Source: Hellea sp039977295 (GTDB lineage Bacteria > Pseudomonadota > Alphaproteobacteria > Caulobacterales > Maricaulaceae). Taken from it: a DNA stretch of 64,000 nucleotides. A model generated the notes under the pieces. The model did not search any database, was not told the origin of the DNA, and saw only the letters and a program-made list of their open reading frames with translations. Each line of letters starts with the position of its first letter. Position 1 is the stretch's first letter. The stretch is from positions 372,001 to 436,000 of the forward strand of contig JBDWDN010000012.1 in assembly GCA_039977295.1 (NCBI GenBank), given 5' to 3'. This document shows positions 25,863 through 34,470 of this stretch, piece after piece. The position numbers and the translations under genes are program-made.

Positions 25863-27110
25863 ATGTCATCAAACATGGATCTAGGGATGAGCGAAAAAGT
25901 CGCTCCGCTTGTAGAAAAGATTAGAGACTTTGCGCGCAACTTTGTGGCGCCGCTTAATGAGGAATTTGACTCTTTAATTGGCACTGGCCCGAATGGCCGT
26001 TTTAGCTATTCAGATCGCCAAACAGAAATTCTTGAAACCATGAAAAATGAAGCCCGCAAGCGCGGCTTATGGAATTTCTGGCTGACGGATTCCGAAGAAG
26101 GTTACGGCCTTTCGACGGTTGAATATGCTTATGTTGCTGAAGAACTTGGCTGGGTGCATATGGCCTCCGAAGCCATGAATTGCTCGGCGCCTGATACCGG
26201 AAATATGGAAGTCTTAGAACGCTACGGCACGCCAGAGCATAAAGAGAAATGGCTTAAGCCGCTTCTCGAAGGTAAAATCCGCTCAGCTTATCTTATGACG
26301 GAGCCAGATGTAGCGTCATCAGATGCGACGAACCTCGAATTCTCTGCTGTCAAAGATGGTGATGAGTGGGTCTTAAACGGCGAAAAATACTGGTCGTCCG
26401 GGGCGGGTGATCCGCGCTGTAAAGTCTTTATCTTAATGGCCAAGACGCCAAGCGAAGAGCGTTCTAAGCATCAGCAGCATTCTATGTTCGTCGTTGACGC
26501 AGAACTGGAAGGTTATGAAGTCCTGCGCCCAATGATGGTCTTTGGTCATGATGATGCGCCGCACGGTCATATGCATGTGCGCTTTACGAATGTGCGCATT
26601 CCGGCAGACGCTTTGCTGATCCGCGAAGGGGCTGGTTTTGAAGTCTCGCAGGGCCGCCTTGGACCAGGCCGTATTCATCACTGCATGCGCTCCATTGGTC
26701 AGGCTGAGAAAGCGCTGCAACTCCTCTGCAAGCGCTCACTAGAACGCGAAGCCTTTGGCAAACAACTCGCTTTCCTTGGCGCGAATTTCGATATTATTGC
26801 GGAGTCCCGTATCAAGATTGAGCAAGCCCGCCTCTTATGCCTCAAAGCGGCATGGGCCATGGACACAATGAGCAAGCGTGATGCTGCGCCGTGGATTTCT
26901 ATGATCAAAGTCGAAGCGCCGCGTATGTCTCTCGAAGTCATTGACCAAGCCATGCAGATGTATGGCGGCACAGGTATATCACAAGATACGCCCCTTGTTC
27001 AGATGTTCCAAGGGCAGCGTACATTGCGCTTTGCTGATGGCCCTGATTCCGTTCATCGCCGCCAAGTCGCGCGTAAAGAGCTTCGCGGCTACACAAACCA
27101 GAAAATTTAG
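25863..27110 (+). CDS. Acyl-CoA dehydrogenase (ACAD10/11-like)
   Basis: A 415-residue flavoprotein with the acyl-CoA dehydrogenase architecture: an N-terminal helical domain, middle-domain S-A-Y-L-M-T-E-P-D-V-A-S-S-D-A near 140, G-E-K-Y-W-S-S-G-A near 172, and a C-terminal helical domain with R-E-A-F-G-K-Q-L near 296 and M-Q-M-Y-G-G-T-G near 362. The L-M-T-E-P and W-S-S-G-A-G-D-P segments fit the ACAD10/11 and LvaC-type branch. It would act with the kinase just upstream on 4-phosphoacyl-CoA or on ordinary acyl-CoA. It is the last gene of the operon; the ribosome site AAGGAT is 8 bp upstream. Confidence 0.92.
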   Translation: MSSNMDLGMSEKVAPLVEKIRDFARNFVAPLNEEFDSLIGTGPNGRFSYSDRQTEILETMKNEARKRGLWNFWLTDSEEGYGLSTVEYAYVAEELGWVHMASEAMNCSAPDTGNMEVLERYGTPEHKEKWLKPLLEGKIRSAYLMTEPDVASSDATNLEFSAVKDGDEWVLNGEKYWSSGAGDPRCKVFILMAKTPSEERSKHQQHSMFVVDAELEGYEVLRPMMVFGHDDAPHGHMHVRFTNVRIPADALLIREGAGFEVSQGRLGPGRIHHCMRSIGQAEKALQLLCKRSLEREAFGKQLAFLGANFDIIAESRIKIEQARLLCLKAAWAMDTMSKRDAAPWISMIKVEAPRMSLEVIDQAMQMYGGTGISQDTPLVQMFQGQRTLRFADGPDSVHRRQVARKELRGYTNQKI

Positions 27111-27158
27111 ACGCCAAATTGGGCGTAGCGTTTAACGCTATCTTTAAGTAAATCTTGT

Positions 27159-27185
27159 AACCCTTCCGCTACTCGCGGAGGGGTT
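27159..27185 (+). promoter_or_regulatory. 11-bp hairpin that buries the Shine-Dalgarno of the next gene
   Basis: AACCCTTCCGC (27159-27169) pairs fully (one G-U) with GCGGAGGGGTT (27175-27185); the loop is TACTC. The 3' arm contains GGAGGGG, the ribosome site for the ATG at 27187. Only three T follow the stem, so it is a poor intrinsic terminator for the upstream operon and could instead hold translation in check. Confidence 0.6.
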
Positions 27186-27186
27186 T

Positions 27187-29454
27187 ATGGTTGATATATC
27201 CAGCACACATTTTCAAACGTCACGTTCATCTTGGGCGTTAGTTGGCGTTTTCACGCTTTCGATCTTCCTAAGCGCTACACTCCTTTTCTCCGTACAGCCG
27301 CTATTTGCAAAACTCGTCCTACCTTTACTAGGGGGCTCGTCGAGCGTTTGGAATACGGCCATGGTCTTTTTCCAGGGCATGCTTCTGGGCGGATATATTT
27401 ACGCCCATCTCATCTCTAAATACCTAAAACTTCCGCTTCAGATACTCTGTCATACAGTGATACTTTCACTAGGCTTGTTTTTTCTCCCGCTTGCCATCGC
27501 ATCAGGATGGACGCCGCCGGAGGGCGGGGCGCAGGCCTATTGGCTCATTGGCCTATTTGCTGTCTCAGTTGGCATGCCGTTTTTTGCGATTTCGGCTAAT
27601 GCACCATTATTGCAGCGCTGGTTTAGCCGCACGGCTCACAAGGATGCTGATGATCCTTATTTTCTCTATGCGGCGAGCAATGCTGGAAGCCTCTTATCTT
27701 TATGTCTGTACCCCATCCTCTTTGAACCGCTCTTAAGGCTGCAAGCGCAAACAGAGCTATGGGCGCGGGGTTATTGGGCGCTCATCGCTGTTATTTTGGC
27801 AGCAGGTGTTTTTGCGGCGCTACATCAAAAGACCCAAAATGTTAGCGAGGAAAAAGCGTCGGCCCCCGCCAAAGCCGTTACGCATAAACAGCGCCTATTC
27901 TGGATTTTCCTCGCCTTCATTCCGTCTAGCCTTATGCTGGGTGTGACGTCCCACATGGCCAACAACATCGCCTCCGCGCCGTTTCTTTGGATTATTCCTT
28001 TGGCGCTCTATCTGCTGACCTTCGTTATTGTCTTCGCCAAGAAACCCATTGTAACGCCCGCCCAGCTTGCCCGCCTTTTTCCTTGGGTAATATTGGTGGC
28101 TCTCATCGCGGGTTTTGTACTCAAGCTCTTCGTTCTGGTTTCGATTGGTCTTAGCTTAATATGTTATTTCATTATCGCACTTCTCTGCCATGGCCGTTTA
28201 GTTGAAGCGCGCCCCGACGTCGCGAACTTAACGGAATTCTACATCTGGATGTCATTTGGCGGCGTCTTAGGGGGTATCTTCAATGCTCTTATTGCGCCGG
28301 CCATTTTCCCCAATGTTTATGAATATCTGATTATTCTCATCGCCGCACAATTTGCGGTTCCGTCCAAGACCAACACGTCCTTTGAAGAGATTAGGGGTAA
28401 AGCTTTCACCCTTGCCAAATACGCAATCCCCGGATTGATAATATTTAAGGGCTTAGCGTTACTAGGCTTAGACGCACGCATCGGCGCCTTTATTGGCGGC
28501 GGACTGTTCCTATTTGGTCTTAGCCGCATGCGGGGTCAGACCAAAACCTTCTTTTTAGATCTTGGAATTCTGGCGGCCTTAGTCATGATTTTGCCGACGC
28601 TTTATCATAAGCCCATTCTAACGGACCGGTCTTTCTTTGGGGTCTTGCATGTCAAAGAGGTCGAGAGCAAACACGGCCTCGTTCATAAATTTATCCACGG
28701 CGACACCATCCATAATTATCAATTCCGTGACCCCGCTAAGCGTAAAATCCCGCTGGCCTATTATGCGCCAGGTAATACCTTTGATATGGCGATGCAAGCC
28801 GCCCGTATTGATAGCCCCAAAATGACAATCGCAATGGTAGGTTTAGGGGCAGGGGCTATGGCCTGTTATGAGAAACCTGGTGATAGCTGGACTTATTACG
28901 AAATTGACCCTGCCGTTGTGGATATGGCGACCAACCCAGATTACTTTAGTTTTATGGCGGATTGCGCTACAGCGCCTGATATCCGTATCGGGGATGCGCG
29001 TATGACGCTCGAGGCTTTAGCGCCGGCCTCTCAAGATATGGTTGTCATAGACGCGTTCTCATCCGACTCTATTCCAACGCATCTTCTGACGACAGAGGCG
29101 CTCACGCTGTACCGCTCTAAACTCAAAACGGACGGACTTATCTTCTTCCATACCTCCAACCGCGTCATGGATGTGGCCTCTGTTGTGGTCAGGCTTGCCG
29201 ATGAAGCGGGACTGGCAAGCCGCTATGTTGAGACCTCTGATTTTTCTGATAAGGAATATGGTGAGTTCTATATTGCGAGCACAGGCGTCTTAATCGGTCA
29301 GGAAGCCCGCATCATGGCGGCTACGCAGGCTGTTCCTGATTGGAAAATACTAGTTCCTAGTAAAAGCGTTAAAGCTTGGTCAGATGACTATTCTTCTATC
29401 ATAGGCTCTATTAAATCATTTGCCCTAAAAGAAGCGAGCACAATTCAGCCCTAG
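27187..29454 (+). CDS. Fused MFS-like membrane / spermidine synthase-like protein
   Basis: A 755-residue protein. The first ~470 residues hold about twelve membrane segments (V-F-T-L-S-I-F-L-S-A at 18, then Q-P-L-F-A-K-L-V-L-P-L-L-G-G-S). The last ~270 residues are a class I methyltransferase-fold domain like spermidine synthase: M-V-G-L-G-A-G-A-M near 548 (S-adenosyl binding), E-I-D-P near 575 and V-V-I-D-A-F-S-S-D-S near 618. This fusion is widespread in bacteria, usually annotated as a spermine/spermidine synthase-like transporter, and its real activity is unproven. The start is set by GGAGGGG 5 bp upstream. It stands alone. Confidence 0.85.
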   Translation: MVDISSTHFQTSRSSWALVGVFTLSIFLSATLLFSVQPLFAKLVLPLLGGSSSVWNTAMVFFQGMLLGGYIYAHLISKYLKLPLQILCHTVILSLGLFFLPLAIASGWTPPEGGAQAYWLIGLFAVSVGMPFFAISANAPLLQRWFSRTAHKDADDPYFLYAASNAGSLLSLCLYPILFEPLLRLQAQTELWARGYWALIAVILAAGVFAALHQKTQNVSEEKASAPAKAVTHKQRLFWIFLAFIPSSLMLGVTSHMANNIASAPFLWIIPLALYLLTFVIVFAKKPIVTPAQLARLFPWVILVALIAGFVLKLFVLVSIGLSLICYFIIALLCHGRLVEARPDVANLTEFYIWMSFGGVLGGIFNALIAPAIFPNVYEYLIILIAAQFAVPSKTNTSFEEIRGKAFTLAKYAIPGLIIFKGLALLGLDARIGAFIGGGLFLFGLSRMRGQTKTFFLDLGILAALVMILPTLYHKPILTDRSFFGVLHVKEVESKHGLVHKFIHGDTIHNYQFRDPAKRKIPLAYYAPGNTFDMAMQAARIDSPKMTIAMVGLGAGAMACYEKPGDSWTYYEIDPAVVDMATNPDYFSFMADCATAPDIRIGDARMTLEALAPASQDMVVIDAFSSDSIPTHLLTTEALTLYRSKLKTDGLIFFHTSNRVMDVASVVVRLADEAGLASRYVETSDFSDKEYGEFYIASTGVLIGQEARIMAATQAVPDWKILVPSKSVKAWSDDYSSIIGSIKSFALKEASTIQP

Positions 29455-29513
29455 AAATGTCTCGACAAGCACCATCATGACGCCATAAATAGGCTCCGAA
29501 TAAGGAGATTATT

Positions 29514-29999
29514 ATGCCAAGTTTTGATGTTGTATCCGAAGCGGATATGTCCGAGGTCGACAATGCCGTTCAAAATGTCATGCGTGAAATTTCTGTGCGT
29601 TATGATTTTAAAGGTTCAAAATCCACCGTTGAGAGCAATGACGGAATGATAAAAATATCCGCCGATGACGATCTTAAGCTCAATCAGATGCACGAAATTT
29701 TGCGCGGGCAATTGCATAAGCGCGGCATTGAGCCAGGCCAGCTCGATTATCAAAAAGTTGAACCTGCGGCGGGGCAATCAGTACGCCAAAATATCTTGAT
29801 TAAACAAGGTCTTGAAAAAGAGCTGGCGAAGAAAATTGTCAAGGATATTAAAGGCGCAAAGATGAAAATCCAGGTCGCTATTCAAGGGGATGAGCTTCGC
29901 GTAACAGGTAAAAAACGTGATGATTTACAGGCCGCTATTCAGTTCATAAAAGACCTTGGCCTCGAACAGCCCGTGCAATTTAAGAACTTCCGCGATTAG
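29514..29999 (+). CDS. yajQ: YajQ family nucleotide-binding protein (UPF0234)
   Basis: A 161-residue protein with the family's N-terminus M-P-S-F-D-V-V-S-E and V-R-Y-D-F-K-G-S near 37, plus L-I-K-Q-G-L near 100 and V-T-G-K-K-R-D-D-L-Q near 138. YajQ has two RRM-like domains; in Xanthomonas and Pseudomonas members bind cyclic di-GMP, and they also bind nucleic acids and tRNA. Normal length. The start is fixed by AAGGAG 8 bp upstream. It is followed by a small membrane-protein gene after 78 bp. Confidence 0.95.
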   Translation: MPSFDVVSEADMSEVDNAVQNVMREISVRYDFKGSKSTVESNDGMIKISADDDLKLNQMHEILRGQLHKRGIEPGQLDYQKVEPAAGQSVRQNILIKQGLEKELAKKIVKDIKGAKMKIQVAIQGDELRVTGKKRDDLQAAIQFIKDLGLEQPVQFKNFRD

Positions 30000-30077
30000 C
30001 TTTCTTAGGGGTTTACTCTTGTAAGCCTATGGGCGGTTCCCATCTCTATTGGAATGTAATGTTTCATGGAGAGTCTA

Positions 30078-30407
30078 ATGCCGCAATTAAGTGATATGAT
30101 AAAAGGGGGCCTTATCCTATCAGCCGCCGCCGCCGTCATGTGGGTCTTTATGATAAAGCCGCATACTTATGCCTGGCAGCCTGCTGGGGAAGTGCAAGGC
30201 AGTGTTAAGACGTTAATGTCCAATTCTAAAGTTATCGGTCAGCCTGTTATTAATGCTATCGTCACCCTTGAAAGCGGCGGGCAAACCATCGTCGCCGTGC
30301 CGCTTAAAAGCGACGTCAGGCAAGGCGATACCGTCATACTTCGTGTTCAAGAAGACGCGGATAAACCCTCGCGCCGGCGCTATGAGTTCCTCAAAGAGGC
30401 GCCTTAG
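30078..30407 (+). CDS. Small membrane-anchored hypothetical protein
   Basis: A 109-residue protein with one TM (about residues 9-26, G-G-L-I-L-S-A-A-A-A-V) and a soluble C-terminal part with a strand-rich pattern (A-I-V-T-L-E-S-G-G-Q-T, then D-T-V-I-L-R-V), perhaps a small beta-barrel. I choose the ATG at 30078, because GGAGAG lies 7 bp before it; the earlier ATG at 30066 contains that site. I do not recognise a family. Its last 4 bp overlap the amidohydrolase gene on the other strand. Confidence 0.6.
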   Translation: MPQLSDMIKGGLILSAAAAVMWVFMIKPHTYAWQPAGEVQGSVKTLMSNSKVIGQPVINAIVTLESGGQTIVAVPLKSDVRQGDTVILRVQEDADKPSRRRYEFLKEAP

Positions 30408-32119
30408 CGTTCAAAGGCGACCTCGCCGTTCACAATAGTCATAACAGGCTCAGCCGTCAAAATATCTTCCGCATCCGCTGTCATCATATCGGTTGCAAAG
30501 ACGGTAAAGTCTGCCGTGTTGCCGACTTTGATCGTGCCCACGCTCTCTTCTTGGAATGCAGCATAGGCCGGCCAAGCTGTAAACATTTTTAGTGCTTCTT
30601 GCGGCGTAACCTTTTGCTCGGGATACCAAGCCTCATTTGAAAACCCGTCTAGGCCTTTGCGAATTGTGGCTGCGTAAAACTCGATCCGAGGGTCGCCAAC
30701 TTCTACGGGGGCGTCCGAGCCGCCCGCAATGACGGCGCCGCTATCGATCAAGCTGCGCCACGCATAGCCGCCTGCAAGACGGTCTTTGCCAAGACGGTCA
30801 ACGGCGAAATAAAGATCTCCAATGGCGTGAGAGGGCTGCATAGACGGGATGATGCCATATTTCGCAAAGAGGGGAATATCATCGACATGAACAATTTGAC
30901 TATGTTCAATGCGCCAGCGCGGATCAGGATTGGCGCGCTCGGCCTCTGGTATGGCTTCAAAGGCGTCTTTATACCATTGTAGAACTTGGCGGTTTCCTCG
31001 GTCGCCAATGGCATGAATATTGACCTGAGTGCCGTTGCGCAAAGCCGCTTTGAGGATGGAGTTGGCTTGCTCTTCTTTTAGCGTCATCAATCCTGAATTG
31101 CCCTTATCGTCGGCGTAAGGCTCTATCAGGGCTGCGCCGCGCGACCCCAGCGCGCCATCAGCATAGAGTTTAATTGCGCGTGTGGTAATGAGGGCATTAT
31201 CTTTACTTGATCTTTTAATCATCGTCGGCACGTTCTTGTGATCTAGTAAATCAATAGAATTATAGACTCGGATCTTTATCTTCCCGTCATCCGCCAATTT
31301 ATTGATCACAGCGATATCGTCTGGATTGACCGACATGGAGTGAATGCCTGCCCAGCCGCGAGACGCGTAAAGCTCCGCGCCTTTGACATAGGCCTCGGCT
31401 TTGCGGGCATCTGTAAGCTCCGGCATCAGGTCTTCGACAAGCTTGGCAGCATTGTCAATTAGCATGCCGCTAGGCTCAGTTTTGCCGCGACGGGGTTCCG
31501 CTTTGCCATTTCTATTGATCGCGCCGCCATAAGGCGCTTCGGTTTGGGCTGTAATGTTAGAGAGTTCTAAGGCCTTCGAGTTTACAACGACGGCATGACC
31601 GTCTGCGCGTTCCAAAATGACAGGATGCGCCGTTGTGACGTCATCTAAATCATATCGGTTAGGGAAGCGTTTTTCAGGCCAATGTGTTTCAATCCAACCC
31701 CGGCCATAAATCGTCTCGCCCTCAGGCGTGGTCTTAGCAACTTCTGTGAGGCGTGATTTAAGGTCGGTAACCGATTTCGTGCCCTCTAGATTTAGCGTCA
31801 TTTCGCGCAAACCAATGCCGAGTAAATGCCCATGTGCGTCCGTGAGGCCTGGATACATCGCCGCGCCTTTCAGGTCGACGCTACGCTGATTTGTAGAGGT
31901 GTGATCCCCGCACCAGTTACCCTCCGCTGTCCCTGCATATGTGATCTTGCCGTTTTTAACAGCAACGGCTTCCACTAAAGGATTCGTGTCTATCGCCGTA
32001 TAAATTGGCCCGCCAGAGATACACCAATTATTTTTGCTGACATCAGAGGCGATATCGTTTTTCCCGCATGCAGTAAGAATAAGCGCCGTTGCGGCCGTCA
32101 GAAGGAGTTTGTTGGTCAT
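30404..32119 (-). CDS. Amidohydrolase (YtcJ-like), lipoprotein
   Basis: A 571-residue protein with a lipobox (A-L-I-L-T-A-C, about residue 17) and the amidohydrolase-superfamily metal site: T-D-A-H-G-H-L near 95 (H-x-H), I-H-A-I-G-D-R-G near 370, R-I-E-H-S-Q near 405 and G-G-S-D-A-P-V near 470. Family members of the YtcJ group hydrolyse N-acyl or cyclic amides; the substrate is not predictable. I start at the ATG at 32119, because the GTG three codons earlier has no better ribosome site. Exported to the periplasmic side. Confidence 0.85.
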   Translation of the reverse strand: MTNKLLLTAATALILTACGKNDIASDVSKNNWCISGGPIYTAIDTNPLVEAVAVKNGKITYAGTAEGNWCGDHTSTNQRSVDLKGAAMYPGLTDAHGHLLGIGLREMTLNLEGTKSVTDLKSRLTEVAKTTPEGETIYGRGWIETHWPEKRFPNRYDLDDVTTAHPVILERADGHAVVVNSKALELSNITAQTEAPYGGAINRNGKAEPRRGKTEPSGMLIDNAAKLVEDLMPELTDARKAEAYVKGAELYASRGWAGIHSMSVNPDDIAVINKLADDGKIKIRVYNSIDLLDHKNVPTMIKRSSKDNALITTRAIKLYADGALGSRGAALIEPYADDKGNSGLMTLKEEQANSILKAALRNGTQVNIHAIGDRGNRQVLQWYKDAFEAIPEAERANPDPRWRIEHSQIVHVDDIPLFAKYGIIPSMQPSHAIGDLYFAVDRLGKDRLAGGYAWRSLIDSGAVIAGGSDAPVEVGDPRIEFYAATIRKGLDGFSNEAWYPEQKVTPQEALKMFTAWPAYAAFQEESVGTIKVGNTADFTVFATDMMTADAEDILTAEPVMTIVNGEVAFER

Positions 32120-32240
32120 ATGAGTCACCCATTAATTCACACGTAACTTAGCGGTAGCCGAAAGAAATACTAGGGCTTGATTTGAGTTCCTGCCCTCGGT
32201 TTAGCCTCCGCTCATTTGTCGTTTTGAGCGTCTTTGTATT

Positions 32241-34292
32241 CTAGGCAGATTTCCGGAATTCTCTTGGGTTTACAATACCATCAGGGTGGGCCTCAATCTT
32301 CAGGACATTGTCGATGGCGCCAAGTAATTCGACCAATTTTACGGGTTTAGCTAAAGCGTCATCCATGCCGATATTTTTGCATAGGCGTTTTTGCTGATAT
32401 TGTGGGTCAGCGGTGAGAGCGATAATCAGCACATCTGACCAGCTTTCTGTACTGCCGCGTATGGCTAAGGTGGCTTCTATACCGTCCATGACCGGCATGT
32501 GAATGTCCATCAATACGATATCAATTGGCGTTGTCTTTAGAACATCAATGGCCTGCTGCCCATCGCTAACGATGTGAATTTCGCCCACAAGCGATTCTAG
32601 GAGCGATGTAATGACCATATGGTTCGTTGTATTGTCATCTGCAACGAGGATACGAAGGCCAGAGTAATTTGTCGGTTCAGGCTTCGCATCTTCCAGAATT
32701 TGATCAACTAAATCAACGCTGCCCTGTTTGGGGGATTTGGCTTTCATGTTATCCAAGGGCAGGGTGAGGGCGAATACGGTGCCTTTTCCGCTTTCAGATC
32801 TTAGCGAAATAGTGCCGCCCATCAATTCGATTATCTCTTTGGTAATCGTCATGCCTAGGCCAGTGCCGCCAAATCTGCGCGCAATTGATTTATCGGCTTG
32901 GGTATAGGCTTCAAAAATCTGTTTTTGCTGTTCAAGCGTCATGCCAATGCCGTTATCCTTGACGGCCAAAACAAGGCGTGACGGTTGTCCCTCTTTTTCC
33001 ACGGTCGTCAGGACAACTTTGATGATACCGCCTGGCGAGAATTTGATGGCATTAGATAAAAGGTTGTTGAGGCATTGTTCATATCGAAAGTGATCAAAAA
33101 TCATGGTCTCGGGGACTGACGGGTCGATTTTATATGATAGCTGTATGTTATTTTCGAGAGCTTTTTGTTCCCATAAGCGCATCACGTTTTCGACTGATTT
33201 AGTAGGGCTTGCAGGCTTTGATTCCAGCGTTAATTTATCAGCATGTAACTTCGTGTGGTCCAGCGTTTCATCCACAATACGTAAGATTTTCTCCGCTGAA
33301 GATTGAATGAGTTCAAGCTTGGGATTGATAGCAACATTTGAGTGATGATGAATGAGAGCGTCAGCGATGCCTATAACGCCGTTCATAGGTGTTCTAACTT
33401 CATGGCTTAGGCGTGCTAAAAAGTCATTCTTAGTTTTAAGCGATTTCTCAGCGGTTTCTTTGGCTTTTCTGAGCGCGTCATTTGTTTCAAGCTCTTGGGT
33501 AATATCTTTGAAAAAGCTTGTAAAACTAATCACTTTACCTGTTTCGGAGAGCTGAGGCTTTGCATTCCAACGCAGCCATAAGGATTGACCATTTCCCGTT
33601 AAAATGCGGCAAGTATGTTTCCAGGCTTTTCCATCTTTTAGACCTTGTTCCCAAATCTGTGTCGCGTCAGCAACGTCGTCTGGATGAATGATCGCTAAAA
33701 GGCTCTCATTTCGAGCGCGTTCCATTTGCCTATGTGAGAGGTGCTTTTCGAGATACTCACCGTTCATCGAACGCTCGCCAGTCTCGACATTATTGTATAG
33801 AAACCCTGAACTACCAGATCTTAATGCAATGTCTAACGTCTGAGTTTTATGCTCTTCAAGACTAATGTCTTTTGACGTCAGCAACGTGCGGCCATCATTC
33901 TCAAGTTTTTGACGTACTAGAAGTCGCCGGCCAGACGGCGTTGTGATTTTTAACTCTGCGATATCGCCTTCGTTTGAGACTTTCTGGTTGTTTAAAATGT
34001 CTGTAATATGGGCGATAAAAGACCGGCTATCGCCTACGCCAAAGTCACCGCGCGTCGCCATATGTTCTATGATTTGGGCGTAGCTTACGCCGCGTTCGAA
34101 AACCCCGACGGGAATTTCGAAAAGCTCGGATGCTAAATCATTGTAAAACTCTAAACCCATTTCCTGACTGAAGACCACAATGCCTAAACCAGAAATGTCA
34201 CTTATACTTGAAAGCCAATGAAACTCTGAGCGGCCCTTGCGATCGGGAGCAGCAGTTTTATTGCTATTTTCTGGCGCACATTCTTCAGACAT
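32241..34292 (-). CDS. Hybrid sensor histidine kinase with PAS domains and a receiver
   Basis: A 683-residue cytoplasmic protein with no membrane segment. Domains in order: a PAS-like region (about 25-110), a second PAS/PAC (about 150-270, with a W-x-R-W-N-A-K-P PAC strand), HisKA with F-L-A-R-L-S-H-E-V-R-T-P (phosphorylated His near 296), a HATPase with N-L-L-S-N-A-I-K-F and G-T-G-L-G-M, and a C-terminal receiver with the D-D-N and I-V-L-M-D-I-H-M-P motif (Asp near 594). It has no HPt, so it must pass phosphate to a separate partner. The signal is presumably cytoplasmic. It is monocistronic, preceded by the GACGTTA-N14-TAACGTC repeat. Confidence 0.92.
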   Translation of the reverse strand: MSEECAPENSNKTAAPDRKGRSEFHWLSSISDISGLGIVVFSQEMGLEFYNDLASELFEIPVGVFERGVSYAQIIEHMATRGDFGVGDSRSFIAHITDILNNQKVSNEGDIAELKITTPSGRRLLVRQKLENDGRTLLTSKDISLEEHKTQTLDIALRSGSSGFLYNNVETGERSMNGEYLEKHLSHRQMERARNESLLAIIHPDDVADATQIWEQGLKDGKAWKHTCRILTGNGQSLWLRWNAKPQLSETGKVISFTSFFKDITQELETNDALRKAKETAEKSLKTKNDFLARLSHEVRTPMNGVIGIADALIHHHSNVAINPKLELIQSSAEKILRIVDETLDHTKLHADKLTLESKPASPTKSVENVMRLWEQKALENNIQLSYKIDPSVPETMIFDHFRYEQCLNNLLSNAIKFSPGGIIKVVLTTVEKEGQPSRLVLAVKDNGIGMTLEQQKQIFEAYTQADKSIARRFGGTGLGMTITKEIIELMGGTISLRSESGKGTVFALTLPLDNMKAKSPKQGSVDLVDQILEDAKPEPTNYSGLRILVADDNTTNHMVITSLLESLVGEIHIVSDGQQAIDVLKTTPIDIVLMDIHMPVMDGIEATLAIRGSTESWSDVLIIALTADPQYQQKRLCKNIGMDDALAKPVKLVELLGAIDNVLKIEAHPDGIVNPREFRKSA

Positions 34293-34352
34293 AGGTTTTA
34301 TCCAGCCAAGTTAATTCCACACAGAGAATTGATAGAGGATAATAGCAAATAC

Positions 34353-34380
34353 GACGTTAACGCGTTTTAACGATAACGTC
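34353..34380. promoter_or_regulatory. Inverted repeat upstream of the histidine kinase gene
   Basis: GACGTTA and TAACGTC are perfect 7-bp arms separated by 14 bp, about 60 bp upstream of the kinase start. Could be a two-site operator; no regulator is assigned. Confidence 0.3.
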
Positions 34381-34470
34381 AGAAAAATGGGGGGGTAAAG
34401 AAGGGAAATTAATAAGTCTTGAGCCTAAGAAGCTGCAATTGCGCCCTTTGGAAGGCTTATATTGAAATCT

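Noticed and set aside
34430..34445. TGCAATTGCG as an operator copy
   Set aside because: No 6-bp spacer; short self-symmetry only.
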